Shown here: piece after piece, positions 1 to 12,100 of the stretch
Layout: the number at the start of each line of letters is the position of its first letter
Position numbering within the stretch: position 1 is the first letter of the stretch
Assembly (NCBI GenBank): GCA_025594325.1
Contig: JANHCV010000011.1
Coordinates: 868,001-932,000 of the forward strand
Source of the DNA: Blastocladiella emersonii ATCC 22665
Lineage: Eukaryota > Blastocladiomycota > Blastocladiomycetes > Blastocladiales > Blastocladiaceae
Reading direction: 5' to 3'
Length of the DNA stretch: 64,000 bases
The notes under the pieces: generated by a model
The model's input: the letters and a program-made list of their open reading frames with translations, nothing else
Databases searched by the model: none
Told to the model about the DNA's origin: nothing
Program-made: the position numbers and the translations under genes

Positions 1-1973
1 GCTCACGCGATTTCGCGACGCGTCTCCTCGACGTCTCCACCCTTCGTGACTCCCGCGGTCGAGCCCGAACGCGCGCGCAGTCAAGAACGTCTGTCGAAAG
101 GAGGAAAAATGTCACCAAAATGCCGGCGAAAATAGCAAAAGGTCAGCAGGCGTTTGCATCTCTGCGGGCAGGTGGGCTTTCCCACGAGATACACGGGTCG
201 GTCACAGGGGCACGCTGCCAAATGATAGATTCTCCTCGTTCGACCGAAGTCGACCTGGCCCGAACAACTCCGTGCACGTATCGTAGTACTAACCCCTCCC
301 GCCGGCTCCGCTCACACCTCGCCGAATGTGGGTGCAAGACTCGCACAAAGTCGACCAGATCTCAACCGCTTTCAGGTTCAGTACTCCCGCTTCGCGCATG
401 AATAACTACCGAAAAGGCTTAAATGGGCTTTGTGCACAATCATCCCGGCCAGCTTCCTCACAAGGAGGCATAGTTGCACGGCAATCAGGTACGACTGCCG
501 CGATCGCTCTTGGCCAAACGGGCTGGTACCGCGGTGACGGGCGCCTTGAGCGTTGGGGATCCGAGATCCCCGAGAGCTCGAGGTTGGTCGCGTACGCCAG
601 GTGCTCAAAGCGTTACACGAGGCGCGTGTGGGTCGCAGCCACGAACGCGACGAACCAGCAAGTTGTGGCACAACGCGCAGATCTCGAGTTACACGACGGC
701 GAGCCACAGTCGCGCGTTGCCGAGCTGCACGCCGCGCGTCGCGAGCTGAAACACAGCCCACGTCTCGAGCTTGACGTGCGAGGCGACCGTGCCGAGCGGA
801 ATGTAAATACTCGATCGGCGGACGCCGCGAGTGCCGCGACAGCGCGACTGATCCCCTGCACACGATGCTTGCCGTTGCCTTGGGTTAAATGCCTGTCAAT
901 ACCGCGGATGGCGCGGAGCATGATATGACACTCGAATCAGTGTGAATTTCCGGTGCTGGGCGCCGCCGCGACGTTGGAGTTTGGATCAACTTTCTTCGTC
1001 AGAAGCGTTTCCAGAGGTTGCGAGACGACACCTTCACCATCAACACCAAGGTGCAACGCGGACGCTTCGCAGACAATCTCGGAGCAAGACGGTACGGCCC
1101 TGCTTGATCGCGCGGAATCAGTGCCTAAGCTGCGCGACAACTTGGACGTTGACCTCATTGACTGCGCTCAGCACGGATCATTGACGCAGGACGCCATCCA
1201 CGCGCGTAACTTCGATTACATGCAAGTATGACTCCCAGAGACATGTTGTTGGGGAGTAGAGGCGCGTGAAAGGCGTCCGTGAGGCTGAGCGTAGGTCGCG
1301 GCTGGGTTGACTTCAGCGTCGCAGGACCGCAAGAATGCGCCCACGCGCCATTTAATCCCACGTGAAACCCGGCAGAGGGCAATTGTTCGCGTCCTGTGAC
1401 GCTGATCTCGCGCCTAGATTCGCGCTTGATGAAAGACTCGGCACGCGTCGCGTCGCGTCGCGCGTCGCGCCTTTGATGGGGGCGGTGATTTGGCCCACGT
1501 GCGGACAGCCAATGGGCGGCGCGCAGTTATGCCGGCAAGCCACAGCCACAGGCGGCCGGGTGGCGCAAGGCCCCAGGCGCCTGTGCGCCCGCTCGCCGTC
1601 GATGCGCATCTCAGCCTCGGCTTGGAGCACAGCGAGGAGCCCGCCTGACGCTCTCCTCCAACTCGAACGTTCCTCGAGCTGATATAGAGTCAGCGTCTCC
1701 GCATCCCCGCAGCAGCAGCACGCACAGCTACAGCGACCGCACCGAAGCGCCCATCAAGAACCCCGCACGGGCGACCCGAGGAGGCCCCGTTCCGTCCACC
1801 ACCCGCTTGCTCCGCCCGCTTGCTCCGCCGCCCCGAGTGCCCGCGTGGGCCCACAGTCTGGGTCCTGCCACTCGTTTGACCTCGTTCCTGGGTCCTTGGC
1901 CGTTGAAATCACGCAAGCGTGCATCCGCTTTCGCCACAGCCGCCGCCCCGCAACCCCCTCCCCCGTCCTCGCC
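1..1973. other. left flank, no recognisable gene; 5' region of RhoGEF gene
   Basis: I find no convincing coding region here. Open frames at 326-928 (200 codons, plus) and 953-1231 have mixed codon choice and resemble no family I know. A frame around 970-1080 reads in a protein-like way but is interrupted by stops, so this could be decayed mobile DNA; I cannot identify it. Around 1443-1475 there is a short CG-rich run of ACGCGTCGCG-type repeats. The last roughly 280 bases before 1974 are pyrimidine- and CAG-rich and are probably the 5' leader of the following gene. Confidence 0.4.
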
Positions 1974-4900
1974 ATGGATCGCCTCTCCTCTCCCCACCCG
2001 CACCAGCAACATCATCAACCCTCAGCGCCTGCGACGCACCTCAGCTACTCGCCGCAGCGGACCCCGTCGCCCGCCGCCTTCCTCGCCGAACCCGCCGCGC
2101 GCCCGCCCCGCCCGCCACGTACTGCTGGTGCCGCCTCCCCGCGCCCGCTGCACACGCCGTCGCCGGCTCCCTCTCCCTCGCCCTCCCCGGCCCCGTCGCG
2201 CTCGGCCTCGCCGTACCCGCGTGTCCTGCCCCGCGGATCGTCGCTCGCCCACCCGGCCGCCGGTGCTCCCGCCCCCGTCACCCCGTCGGCCTCGCCCGTC
2301 CCGAACCGCTCGCGCCGGTCCCCACCGCCGCCCGCCCTCAACCTACACTCCAAGATGCCGACCGTCGACACCTCGGCCGCGCGGCTCGACCAGCAGTTCG
2401 AGCTCATGATGCGCGAGCTCGCCATGGAGACGGAGCAGCTATCGCACGCCCCACCGAAGTCGCCCGGCCCGGGGCTCCCGGCGCCCGGCACCTTCGGCGT
2501 GCCGCGGCCCGACTCGGCCGTCCCGCTCTCGGCCACCAGCACCCGCCGCCCGAGCCTGCCGTCGTACCGCCCCGACGAGTTTGCCGACATGATGCGCCAG
2601 TCGCACCACTCGGACGACTCGGGCCGCGGATCCTTCACCCGGCTGTCTTCGGGCAGCGGCCTCGCCGGGCCCAGCAGTCATGGGACTTCGGTCATGACCC
2701 ACGGGTCGACCGGCAGCATGTCCATGGCGCTCACGCTCGAGGACCAGGGCGCCGCAGGTGCCGACTTCCTCGCCCAGATGCTCGGCGACCTGCACACGCT
2801 GTACGCCGACGACAGCGACGACGAGGCCAGCGCCGCGGCCCCGCAGCATCGGTTCAGCGACGGCAGCGCGCCCGCGTGCGACCCCGCCACGGTCCTCGGC
2901 GTCGACCCCAACTCGTTCCCGATCCCGGGCGCCGACCACGTCCCCGCCGCCGCCGAGCCACCATCGGGCCGCCGACCCAGCATCGGCGGGCCCGGCGGCG
3001 CCGCCAACTCGGCCGCGCGCAACCGGTCGCGAGCCGTCCACGAGCTCCTGTCGACCGAGCAGACGTACGTCGACATGCTCTCGGCGCTCGTCGACCTCGT
3101 CCTCAAGCCCCTGCGCGAGGCCCTCGCCGCGACCAACGGCGGCGGCACCATCGGCAAGCGCGGCAGCCTCGGGTACTCGGCCGACGACCTCAGCAAGATC
3201 TTTGGCAACGTCGAGGAGATCCTCGGCCTCCACGTCACGCTCCTCGCCGGTCTTCGCGAGCGGTACGCTTTACTTCTTCCTCCATATCCCTCCTCCTCCA
3301 CCGCGTGTTTGGGTTTGCCTTTGGGGGGCGCGCGCACCTCGTCGTCGTCGCGACTCCGGGTCTCGGATGCGTGTGCGCAGCCCCAACACGCCGGCTGCAT
3401 GCATTGCATCGCCTCGGCGCGCGCGCCGACCAATCGATCGCCCGCAGCGCCTGAGGCGGCGGTGGCGAACGGCCGGCCGGTTTCATCTGGTTTCGGACCG
3501 AGCGATGCAACTCGTTTCGATGTTCTCCCGTTCGCTCCGCCGTGCCTCGTCGAATTCGATCACGCTCGCCATCATCACGAGATTCTAACCATCAAGTCGC
3601 GCGCGCATGCTAGGTACTCGCTGTGGACGAGCGACAGCAAGATCTCGGACATCTTCCTGACGATCGTGCCCTTCTTCCGCATGTACCAGCTGTACATGTC
3701 GCGGTACGCGACGGCCATGGCGACGCTGGCGCGGTGCCGCAAGGTGTCGAGCGACCTGGCCAAGGTGATCGCGCACGCCGAGTCGCACGCGCGGTTCAAG
3801 GGCCTCACGGTGCTCTCGTTCCTGATCCTGCCGATCCAGCGCATCCCGCGGTACATCCTGCTGCTCGACAACCTCGCAAAGTACACGGACGAGTCGCACC
3901 CGGACTCGGCCGACCTCAAGCGGTGCGTCGCCGAGGTCAAGAAGATCGCCGACCAGATCAACGAGGCGATCCGCGGGTTCGAGTCGCAGAAGCGCGCCAT
4001 CGCCGTCCAGGCGTGCGTCGTCGGGCGTCCGGGACACTACCCGGCGCTCGTCGCCCCCGCACGCAAGTTCCTCGGCGAGGCCGAGTTCACGATGCGCGCC
4101 AAGAACACGCTCGCCAACGCCGGCCTCGGCCTCGTCCGCGACGACCGCCGGCACGTCCACGTGTTCCTGTTCTCGGACCTCCTCGTCATCGCCAAGCGCG
4201 TCACGGCCGTCCGCGGCAGCGACGAGGAGCGGTACGACTTCAAGGACGAGATGATCCTCGCCCGCACCTGGGTCGCCGGTGAGGACGTGCCCACCACGCC
4301 GTCGTCGCCCCGCGCACCGCCCACCCCGACCTCGAGCTCGTTCGGGTCCTCGTCCGCAGCGTCCGAAGCGTACCCGCTCCGCCTCATGGGCCACGACCGT
4401 CTCGTCACCCTGTTCGCGCCGACGCGCGAGCAGCGCGACGAGTGGGCGGGTAAGATCTCGGCCGCCATCGACGACCTGCGCGACGCCGGCCTGACGCGCG
4501 GACGCACCCTCGGCCGCCCGGTCCCCGCGCTCGACGACCTCAGCAGCGGCGCCGCCCATGGGTTCCCGCCCGTCCCGCCCGTCCCCGCGAGCCCGACCGG
4601 GTCGACGTGGAGCGGCCGGTCGTCGTCGGGGTTCCCCACCATGAACGACAACCGGTCGTCGCGCTCGTCCTCGTCGACGGGCGGCGGCGTCGGCGGCACC
4701 TCGTCGTGGTTCTGGGCCCCCGGATCCGCCGGCGGCGCGATCCCGGGCTCGCCAACATCGCACGCGCGCCGGCCCTCGGTCACGTCCGCGTACTCGGCGG
4801 GCGGCGCCAGCGCCGGTGGAATGCCGCCATCACCCGCGTCGGCCTACTTCTCGGACGCGCCCAACCCCAGCGCCGCCGCCTACCCGCGGTCCCGGTCGAC

Positions 4901-5066
4901 CGACGCCATGCACCGCATGCGCCGGCCGTCGCTCGGCCCGCCCCCGGTCCCGCAGGTGCCCGCGCACTACGACACGGTGCGGAGTTCCGGTAGCAGTGGG
5001 CACAAGCAGCGCGAGCGGAAAAAGTCAGGCCAGACGAAGAATGTGCTCAAGTCGCATGGGTTCTAA
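1974..5066 (+). CDS. Rho guanine-nucleotide exchange factor (DH-PH protein)
   Basis: Predicted to load GTP onto a Rho-family GTPase, so acting in polarity, cytoskeleton or wall control at the membrane. The spliced protein is 913 residues. Residues 1-340 are Ser/Pro-rich and disordered. A DH domain spans about 345-560: it begins RAVHELLSTEQTYVDML and holds the helix LTVLSFLILPIQRIPRYILL typical of RhoGEFs. A PH domain follows at about 575-720 (HVFLFSDLLVIAK), with an inserted Ser/Pro loop. The last 190 residues are Ser/Gly/Pro-rich with a basic end (QRERKKSGQTKNVLKSHGF). One intron, 3263-3613, donor GTACGC and acceptor CTAG, restores the DH sequence RERYSLWTSD; it is 351 nt and stop-free, so a naive translation would carry 117 extra residues. 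I chose ATG 1974 over an upstream in-frame start because low-complexity protein begins there. The target GTPase cannot be told. Confidence 0.88.
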   Translation: MDRLSSPHPHQQHHQPSAPATHLSYSPQRTPSPAAFLAEPAARPPRPPRTAGAASPRPLHTPSPAPSPSPSPAPSRSASPYPRVLPRGSSLAHPAAGAPAPVTPSASPVPNRSRRSPPPPALNLHSKMPTVDTSAARLDQQFELMMRELAMETEQLSHAPPKSPGPGLPAPGTFGVPRPDSAVPLSATSTRRPSLPSYRPDEFADMMRQSHHSDDSGRGSFTRLSSGSGLAGPSSHGTSVMTHGSTGSMSMALTLEDQGAAGADFLAQMLGDLHTLYADDSDDEASAAAPQHRFSDGSAPACDPATVLGVDPNSFPIPGADHVPAAAEPPSGRRPSIGGPGGAANSAARNRSRAVHELLSTEQTYVDMLSALVDLVLKPLREALAATNGGGTIGKRGSLGYSADDLSKIFGNVEEILGLHVTLLAGLRERYALLLPPYPSSSTACLGLPLGGARTSSSSRLRVSDACAQPQHAGCMHCIASARAPTNRSPAAPEAAVANGRPVSSGFGPSDATRFDVLPFAPPCLVEFDHARHHHEILTIKSRAHARYSLWTSDSKISDIFLTIVPFFRMYQLYMSRYATAMATLARCRKVSSDLAKVIAHAESHARFKGLTVLSFLILPIQRIPRYILLLDNLAKYTDESHPDSADLKRCVAEVKKIADQINEAIRGFESQKRAIAVQACVVGRPGHYPALVAPARKFLGEAEFTMRAKNTLANAGLGLVRDDRRHVHVFLFSDLLVIAKRVTAVRGSDEERYDFKDEMILARTWVAGEDVPTTPSSPRAPPTPTSSSFGSSSAASEAYPLRLMGHDRLVTLFAPTREQRDEWAGKISAAIDDLRDAGLTRGRTLGRPVPALDDLSSGAAHGFPPVPPVPASPTGSTWSGRSSSGFPTMNDNRSSRSSSSTGGGVGGTSSWFWAPGSAGGAIPGSPTSHARRPSVTSAYSAGGASAGGMPPSPASAYFSDAPNPSAAAYPRSRSTDAMHRMRRPSLGPPPVPQVPAHYDTVRSSGSSGHKQRERKKSGQTKNVLKSHGF
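3263..3613 (+). other. long stop-free intron inside the DH domain
   Basis: The donor is GTACGC and the acceptor GCATGCTAG. Removing it joins CGAGCG to GTACTCG and gives an uninterrupted DH domain. At 351 nt it is about five times longer than most introns in this window, is a multiple of three and has no in-frame stop. Confidence 0.8.
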
Positions 5067-5453
5067 GGGTGCGCGGCGTCGCAATGGCGTGCCTAGGGAG
5101 TGTTGTATCTGCCTCTGTCTCTTCTTTCGTCGTAATCGCCTTGTACTCTACCAACCCCCCGCTCGCTTGCCTGCTCTCCCGAGGCGGTTGATGATCGTCG
5201 CCGCCGTGTGTGAAATGGGAAACATCATACATTTGTACATTTTGCTCAATCGCACTGTCCTTTGACGTTCCTCGGTAAGGGCATGGCCGGAGACGTGCAC
5301 CTTCGAGCGCGGGCGGGAGGAAGTCGACGCGTTTCAATAACATGTGACGCGAGACACGTCGCATCGAGTGACTCCCGCCCGCGCAGTGCGCCTGAGCGCG
5401 TCAGCTCGCCCGCCGCCGTTGCTCCCCATGTCTTCGAGATCCCCGCGCTTGTC

Positions 5454-5488
5454 CATGTATCCAATGAAGTAAATACTTGCTGCATTGA
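5454..5488 (+). promoter_or_regulatory. conserved upstream block, pseudo-SNF2 copy 1
   Basis: Begins CATGTATC, then AATGAAGTAAA and ACTTGCTGCA, ending 16 bases before the ATG at 5505. The same block lies just before the ATG of the two downstream copies, whereas flanking bases differ. Farther upstream (about 5326-5360) is ACGCGT followed by CATGTGACG and GCGAGACA, also shared with the other copies. This is probably core promoter or 5' leader. Confidence 0.6.
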
Positions 5489-5504
5489 CCCTGAAATCAC
5501 GACC

Positions 5505-8500
5505 ATGACTGCTTCGTCCGCGCCGCCGCGCCCGAGCTCGACTCGCGAGCCCAGCGTTGACGCGACCGCCGAGCACGAGCATGCCTCGACTGGTTCTTCT
5601 GCTCTCAATCCAGCTGCCGAACTTGCGCCTTCGCGGAAGCGTCCCCGTGCGGCGCATCGCAAGGCCGCCGCCGACTCGGACGGCGAGAACGATGACTTTG
5701 CGCCCGTGAGCGAGGACGACGACGATTTCCACGTCGAGTCGACTCCTGCTCCCCGTGCCGCGAAGCGCAGTCGTGCTGCACCGAAGCGAGCGTTCGCGAC
5801 TATGGCTCCTTCTGGCGAGCCCACCGTCTTGGGACCAATCGACGCTCCCGCTGCCGCCGCCTTCACTACCTCGCAGTCGCCTGAGTACCGCGCGGCTCGC
5901 TTGCATGCCGAACGCGCCGCCTGCGGCTGGTGGGTCCCGCTCGACGCCGCGCAGTGCCTCGATTCGCGCGACCAGGCGCTCGTGGCTACGCCGGACCGCC
6001 TTGCGTCTGAGGCCGACGTTGCTGCCTGGATTGACGCCTTAGACACGCAGTTTGATCAGCCTGGTACGATTCATGATTCGGACGTGGATTTTGGCGAGTG
6101 CTGACGGAAGAACGCGCGCTAGATCTCCTTCTCGGTGTGGACACGGTTGTGCTCGCTCACCGCCTCCCAATGCCCGAGGACTACCTCGACGACCACCACG
6201 CGTGGCTCGACACCGCCTGTCCCGTCCTCGCCGAGCTCGGCTTCGAACGCGAGGCCATCTTCCGCCTTGAGCGCGTGCACCATGACGGGGCCGGTGCCGA
6301 CCACACCGTGGACCGCCGGGCGGTTGAGTGCGTCAGCTACCGCACCGTGGTCGCTGGCCAGTACGACCCGTCGCGCAAGTACTCGCTCGACGACTTCATG
6401 GCTAGGATCGAGGAGGACCCGTACTTTACTCGCCGCCACCGCAAGGTGTGGGGGATCTTGAAAAAGTCGGGCCGGGTTGTGCCCATGAACGTCTTCTCGC
6501 TCGCCAGCGATCCCGCTTTCACGGCACCGGACCACGGGCCGACCGACGAGCCTGCTCACGTACCGCCGGGCTCGTTCAGCTACGCTGCTCCTTGGGCTCG
6601 TGCCGAAGGCGACCTGCTCATGCCTGCCGGCCGCGAGCTTCCCTCGCGCCCTTTTGTCGACCTCGACCCGACCATGCAGCCGTACCTCCGCCTCGTCCTC
6701 CGCCCTGTTCGCGGCGCAAGGTACCCCGACTCGGGCCCGCGCTTCACGTACCACCTCGGCGTGTACCTGCACGCCGACAAGGCGAACCGCGACCTGTGCG
6801 ATCCCGCTCGGCGCTCGGCGACGCGCGGGATTCTGCGCAAGCTGTTCCGCTTGTATCACCCAGCCATGACCAAGGACTCGAACGCCGACCCGCTTACGCT
6901 TCCAGCCGTTGGGAATGGATGCGCGAACTTCTCGGACTGGCTCGCCGAGCTCGAGATGAGCAGGGCGGCTCGCACGCTTTCCTTCGCAGCGTCCCGCGCT
7001 CGCAGCGAGCCGTACTTCCGTCTTGGTCCCGGTGGCATGGTCTTCAACTACTTGACTGGCGAGTTCGCATCGACGTGCCCGCCGTCGTGGCTGCTTCCGC
7101 TTCCCAAGGCGGAGCGCCACGAGGTCCGCGCGGCTCTCGTCCATGCCCCGAGCGAGCCACGCAATCTGTGCGCCGGCCTTCTCGTCCCTGCGGCGCAAGA
7201 CGTGTCGGTCGTGCAGGCCGAGCTCGGCGAAGATGCGGCTGCGCTCATCCCGTCGCGCGCGACGCTTGTCATTCTGCCGACGTCCAACGCTGTCGACGAG
7301 TGGCTCGCGGAGGCGCAGCGCGAGCTCGGTCCATCAACGCGCTTCGTGTGCCTCGTCAACTCGGACGACCATGGCGCGACCTCGTGGCACGACATCGCGA
7401 ATGCCGACGTTATCTTCGTCAGCACTGGCTTTCTGACTGGCAGCTACCGCAGTTCGGTCGCGAACGAGCTCGGTCCACCGTGGACCTACTCGTCGCTCCC
7501 GCCGCGCGTCCGCCCCACGCTTACCGCCGGGCGCGATGCGCCATGGAACCTCGCGCGCGAGTTCGAGTCGACGCTCAACAGCCGGACACGCGGACTTGTC
7601 GATGACGGGCTCCTTGCTGGCGCCAAGCTCGAGGACGCGAACGGCGAGGGTGTGGGTCGGCCGATTCTCGAGGGCTTCTTCTACCGCCGCATCGTGCTTG
7701 TCACGCCATCGAACGGCTACAACTTCAACTACGGATTACTCACCAGCTACTTCGAGGGGCTTCGCGCTGGCCTCACGATCACCCTGCACGAGGACAACGA
7801 CAGCAGCTCGATCTCGCTGGACACCCTGCAACATCGGCTTCGCCCGGTCATCAACTGCAGCTTGCCGCGCGACATCCACGTCGGCAAGGCTTTTGTGAGC
7901 CGGTTCGCGCGCCAGATTACCGCGGCGAACGCCGAGCACAGTATCCAGCTCACGCATGGTCTTCCAGCACTTACCGAAGCTTCCGCCGACGTTTCTGGTC
8001 CCGATCTCGCTTTGCTCCAGTCCCCGCTGCTCTCGCCCGACGTATCGCGGCTCGGCGCCATGCTGTGCGGTCACTTGGACCCGGGCGAGTACGCCGTGGC
8101 CGATGTCGTGGACTACGCGCTCGATCTGCTGCGCGAGCTCGAGTCGCCGCCGGCCGAGAAGGAGTGGGCGCTTTCGCTTGACCTGACCCGGGCGGAGCTC
8201 CCCGGTCCTCCTCCCGCTGCGCCGCCGCCAGCCGAGCCACCCGGCTTCCGGGCATGGACGAAGAAACAGCGGGTTCGCTGGTACCGCCACAACTACGTGC
8301 CCGCGGCTCCAGCGCCGGCGCCGGGGCCGAGCGTGCCCTTCTTCGCGCTCGTCCAGCTGGTGGTCGAGGCGCGCGAAGCGCTCGATACTGGCGTGGACAT
8401 GGTCGAGGTCCCCGCCGCTCCTTCTTCGCCGGATTCCGAGCTCGGCGCCAAGGTGCAGGCCGTCCTCGATACTTGGCCGCACACTCACAGCAGCAAGCGG

Positions 8501-8923
8501 CTCGTGATCTGGTGCCAGTCGCCCGTCCTCGCCGCGCTGGTCGCGCGCGCCATCGCCACGACGACGAGCGCAACGGTCCTCGACGCGGCCTCGCCCAACC
8601 TCGCGCTCGCGAACCGCGCCATCTCCGAGTTCCACCACGGATCGCCCCGCCCGCGCGCTCTCGTCCTGTCGCTCAACGCCGAGGACGGGTCCGCGCTCAC
8701 GGCACCCATTTTCCCGGCGCGCGTCAACCACGTTGACCAGGTGCTCTTCGTGCACCCGGTCGTCGGCGGGGACGAGGCAGAGACGCTCAAGATCGTCGAC
8801 CGCGCGATCCGGTTCGCGGAGGAGTCGGACGTGTCCGTCAAGTGGCTCGTCGCCAAGGACACGGTCGAGGCGCAGCTCATGCAGCCCGTCATGGCCAAGT
8901 ACGGGTTCGCGCAGAACGAGTAG
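5505..8923 (+). CDS. SNF2-like protein with degenerate ATPase motifs, tandem copy 1 (open)
   Basis: The spliced protein is 1119 residues; one intron, 6064-6122 (GTACGA...CTAG), joins QP to DLLLG. Residues 1-110 are acidic and basic low complexity (SRKRPR, EDDDD), nuclear in character. From about 490 the order of segments follows fungal SNF2/Rad5-type ATPases: FNYLTGEF, then VRAALVHAPSEPR where the Walker A loop is expected (about 520), SRATLVILPTS (motif Ia, about 563), FFYRRIVLVTPS where a DExH box is expected (about 706), VIWCQSPVLAALVARAI (helicase C, about 980), VLSLNAEDGSAL for motif V and VDRAIRF for motif VI, then KDTVEAQLM. The GxGKT, DExH and QxxGRxxR residues are absent, so ATP hydrolysis is unlikely. 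The assignment rests on pattern reading, not a search. Role unknown; a chromatin-binding scaffold is one guess. It is the only open copy of the three. Confidence 0.65.
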
Positions 8924-9132
8924 CGCAGAGTATTGATTTGTTGATGTATCAGTTATTCGTGGGTCGTGTTCATGTATCGACGTTTTCAGGATATTCGCGG
9001 AAACGGCAACCCACCGAGGAGACGCGTCGGGTCAACAGGTGACCGGCGCGAGACATGGCTTGAGACGGCAATATCCAAGCGGCACCTCGGACGTGACGAA
9101 GTCTCCTTTCACCCTACGCTTGCACACTCGCT

Positions 9133-9168
9133 CATGTATCGAATGAAGTAAACACTTGCTGCAACTGA
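9133..9168 (+). promoter_or_regulatory. conserved upstream block, pseudo-SNF2 copy 2
   Basis: CATGTATCGAATGAAGTAAA followed by CACTTGCTGCAACTGA, six bases before ATG 9175. It matches the block of copy 1 with few changes. About 110 bases upstream are ACGCGTCGGG and GGTGACCGGCGCGAGACA, matching the farther element of copies 1 and 3. Confidence 0.6.
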
Positions 9169-9174
9169 TTCAAC

Positions 9175-12100
9175 ATGACCGGAAACCACGACCCCGAAGT
9201 CCCCAGCGACGTCAAGCCCGAGCCTTCTTCCTCGGACGTTTCTCCTCGCAGCGAACTTGCCCCGCCTCGTAAGCGTACTCGTGCCTCGCGCCGTAGCGCC
9301 GAAGACCACGATGACGACGACGACGGTGGCGACTTTGTGCCCGCGAGTGAGGACGACGAGCCCGTTGCCGACGCACCGCCGGCTCCTCGTCCTGCGAAGC
9401 GCGGCCGCCCGTCGAAAAAGTCAACTGGCACGGTTTCGGCTACACCCCCTGCAGCACCTTTTGCTGAGGGCCCAATCGATGCTCCCGTCCCCGCCATGTT
9501 CACCACCGCGCAGTCGCCCGAATACCTTGCGGCTCGCCTTCGCGCCGAACGCGCTGCTAGCGGGTGGTGGGTCCCCTTTGACGCCGACCAGTGCCTCGAC
9601 TCGCACGGCGAGGATCTCACGGAGACGCCCGACGTTCCCGCTTCCGAAGCCGATGTTGCCGCGTGGATCGACGACCCGAACACTAAGTTTGGCCAGCCCG
9701 GTGCGTTTTCTTCCTGATTTGGAGCTAAATATTGAACATACTGACCGTTGACGTGCGCTAGACCTTTTCCTCGGCTCGGACACGGTCACGTTTGCGCACC
9801 GTGTGCCGATGCCCGAGGACTGCCTTGACGAGTCCCACGTGTGGCTGGATCCCAACTGCCCGGTGCTTGCCGAGCTCAGCTTCCACCAGGAGCCCGTCTT
9901 TCGTCTTGAGCGCGTGCATTTCGAGGGAGCCAACCCGAACCTCCTCGTTGACCACGACGCTGTCGAGTACATCCACTACCGTCTGGCGAACCGCGACCGC
10001 TCGCAGAAGTTGTCGCATGTCAACTTCATGGGTGCCATTGATTCGGATCCTTGGTTCACTCGCCGTCATCGGAAGGCATGGGGTATCCTGAAAAAGTCGG
10101 GCCGCGTGCTTGAAATGAACCTGTTTTCGATCGCCGGCGCTCCTGCTTTCGCGGTTCCCGACCGTGGCCCGACCGACGACGAGCAGACTTTTTTTATTCC
10201 GGCGGGCTCGTTCAACTACTTAGCTCCGTGGGCTCGCACCGATGGTGTGCTGCTCATGCCCGCTGGCCGCGCGCTTCCCTCGCGTCTCTTCATCGACCTC
10301 GACCCGAACATGATGCCGTACGTCCGGCTTGTGCTTCGCCCCGTTTATCGCGAGCGGTACACGAACGCGGGCAACCACTTCACTTACCAGCTCGGATTGT
10401 ACCTTCGCACGGACAAGGCCAATCGTGACCTGTGCGATCCCGCTCGGCGTTCCGCGACGCGTGGTATTCTGCGCAAGCTTTTCCGCTTGTATCATCCGGC
10501 TATGACCAAGGAGTCCAAGGCCGAGTCGCTTCGCTTGCCACCTATCACGGCCACGTCGTCGCCGAGCCTTTCCGAGTGGCTCGCCGAGCTCGAGACGAGC
10601 AAGGCAGCTCGCACGCTTACTTTCATGCCGTCCCGCGCTCATACCGAGCCCTACTTCCGCCTCGGCCCTGGAGGCATGGTCTTCAACTATTTGACGGGCG
10701 AGTTTGCGCCGACGTGTCCGGCGTCGTGGCTGCTTCCTCTTCCGCAACCGCAGCACCTCGAGATTCGCGCCGCGATCGTTCATGGCTCGAGTGACGCGCC
10801 CGATTTGTGCTCGAGCCTGCTCGTCTCGTCGCTTGAGGACGTGCCGGCGGTCCAACGCGAGGTCGGCGAAGATGCGGCTGCCCTTGTTCCGTCTCGCGCG
10901 ACGCTCGTCATTGTTCCCTCGGATTCCGCCGTTGATCAATGGCACACGACGGTGCAGCGCGATCTTGACCCGTCGACACGAGTCGTTGTGCTTCGGAACT
11001 TGGGCGACTATTGCGCCATGACGTGGCAGGAGGTCGCTGACGCTGACGTGTTGCTGGTCAGCGCGCAGTTTCTAGTTGACTAGTACCGCGATGCTGTTGC
11101 GAGGAAGTTTGGTCGCACTTGCTACTACTCGTTACCGCCCCGCGTTGCTCCCCTGCTTGACTCTCAAGTTCAGCTCAGGACATCGAACTTGGTGCTTGAG
11201 TTCGAATCGATACTCAAGAGCTACGCGCGCGGCCGATTTGAGGACGGGCATCCTAATGGCGCAAAGGCGGGCAGAGATGCCTTCTGTCCAACGCTTGAGA
11301 CCTTTTTTTACCGCCGCATCGTGATATTGCCGGCAACCAGCGCCTCTTTCAACACCCTATTGGCTCCTTTCTACGAGAGTCTCCGCGGAGGTCTCATGAT
11401 CGGCTTACACGACGCGTACGATGCCCTTTCTCCCGACTCGCTTCACCAGCAGCTGCGCCCCATCATCAACTGTCGCCTGCCTCGGGACGTCCATGTCGCC
11501 AAAGCTTTTGTGCGTCAGTTTGCCCGTCAGCTCCCCTCGACGATCATTCCGCATAGCTACTGGCCGATTCGCAGACCTGCTGCTCTCATTGACGCTCCCG
11601 CGAGTGTCACTGGTCGCGGGCTGGCGCTGCGCCAGTCGCCGCTGCTCTCGCCCGACGTGTCGCGACTCGGCGCCATGTTCTGCGGCCGCGTCGAGCCTGG
11701 CGAGCACGCGGTGGCCGATCTCGTGGAGCACGCTGCAACCAAGTTGCGCCAGCTTGACTCGCTTCCGCACGAAATTTCGTGGGCCCTCGCGCTTGGTCTC
11801 AACCGCGCCGATCTCCACGAAAGTGCCGCGGATCCCGATGCGAACCGGCCGCCCGACATGCACTCGTGGACGACCGAGCAGCGGATGCGGTGGTGGAGGT
11901 GCAAGACTGATGTGCCCGCGGGCCCGCCGCCCGGTCCGAGCGTGCCTTTCTTCGAGCTTGTTCAGCTTCTCGTCGAAGCGTGCGCCGTCCTTTCCTCGGG
12001 CATAACTTCGGTCGTGGTTCCTGGTACCGTTTCGTTGCAGCTGTCCGACTTTGGCAGCAAGCTCGAAGCAATCCCTGGCTTGATCCACTCGGGCCTCGGC

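Noticed and set aside
120-1231. Possible retrotransposon remnant in the left flank
   Set aside because: Some stretches read in a protein-like way, but no reverse transcriptase, integrase or repeat ends can be identified.
11081-11083. TAG in copy 2 as evidence for a variant genetic code
   Set aside because: TAG ends other clear genes in the window (copy 1, copy 3, ILV1), so a reassigned code is not supported.
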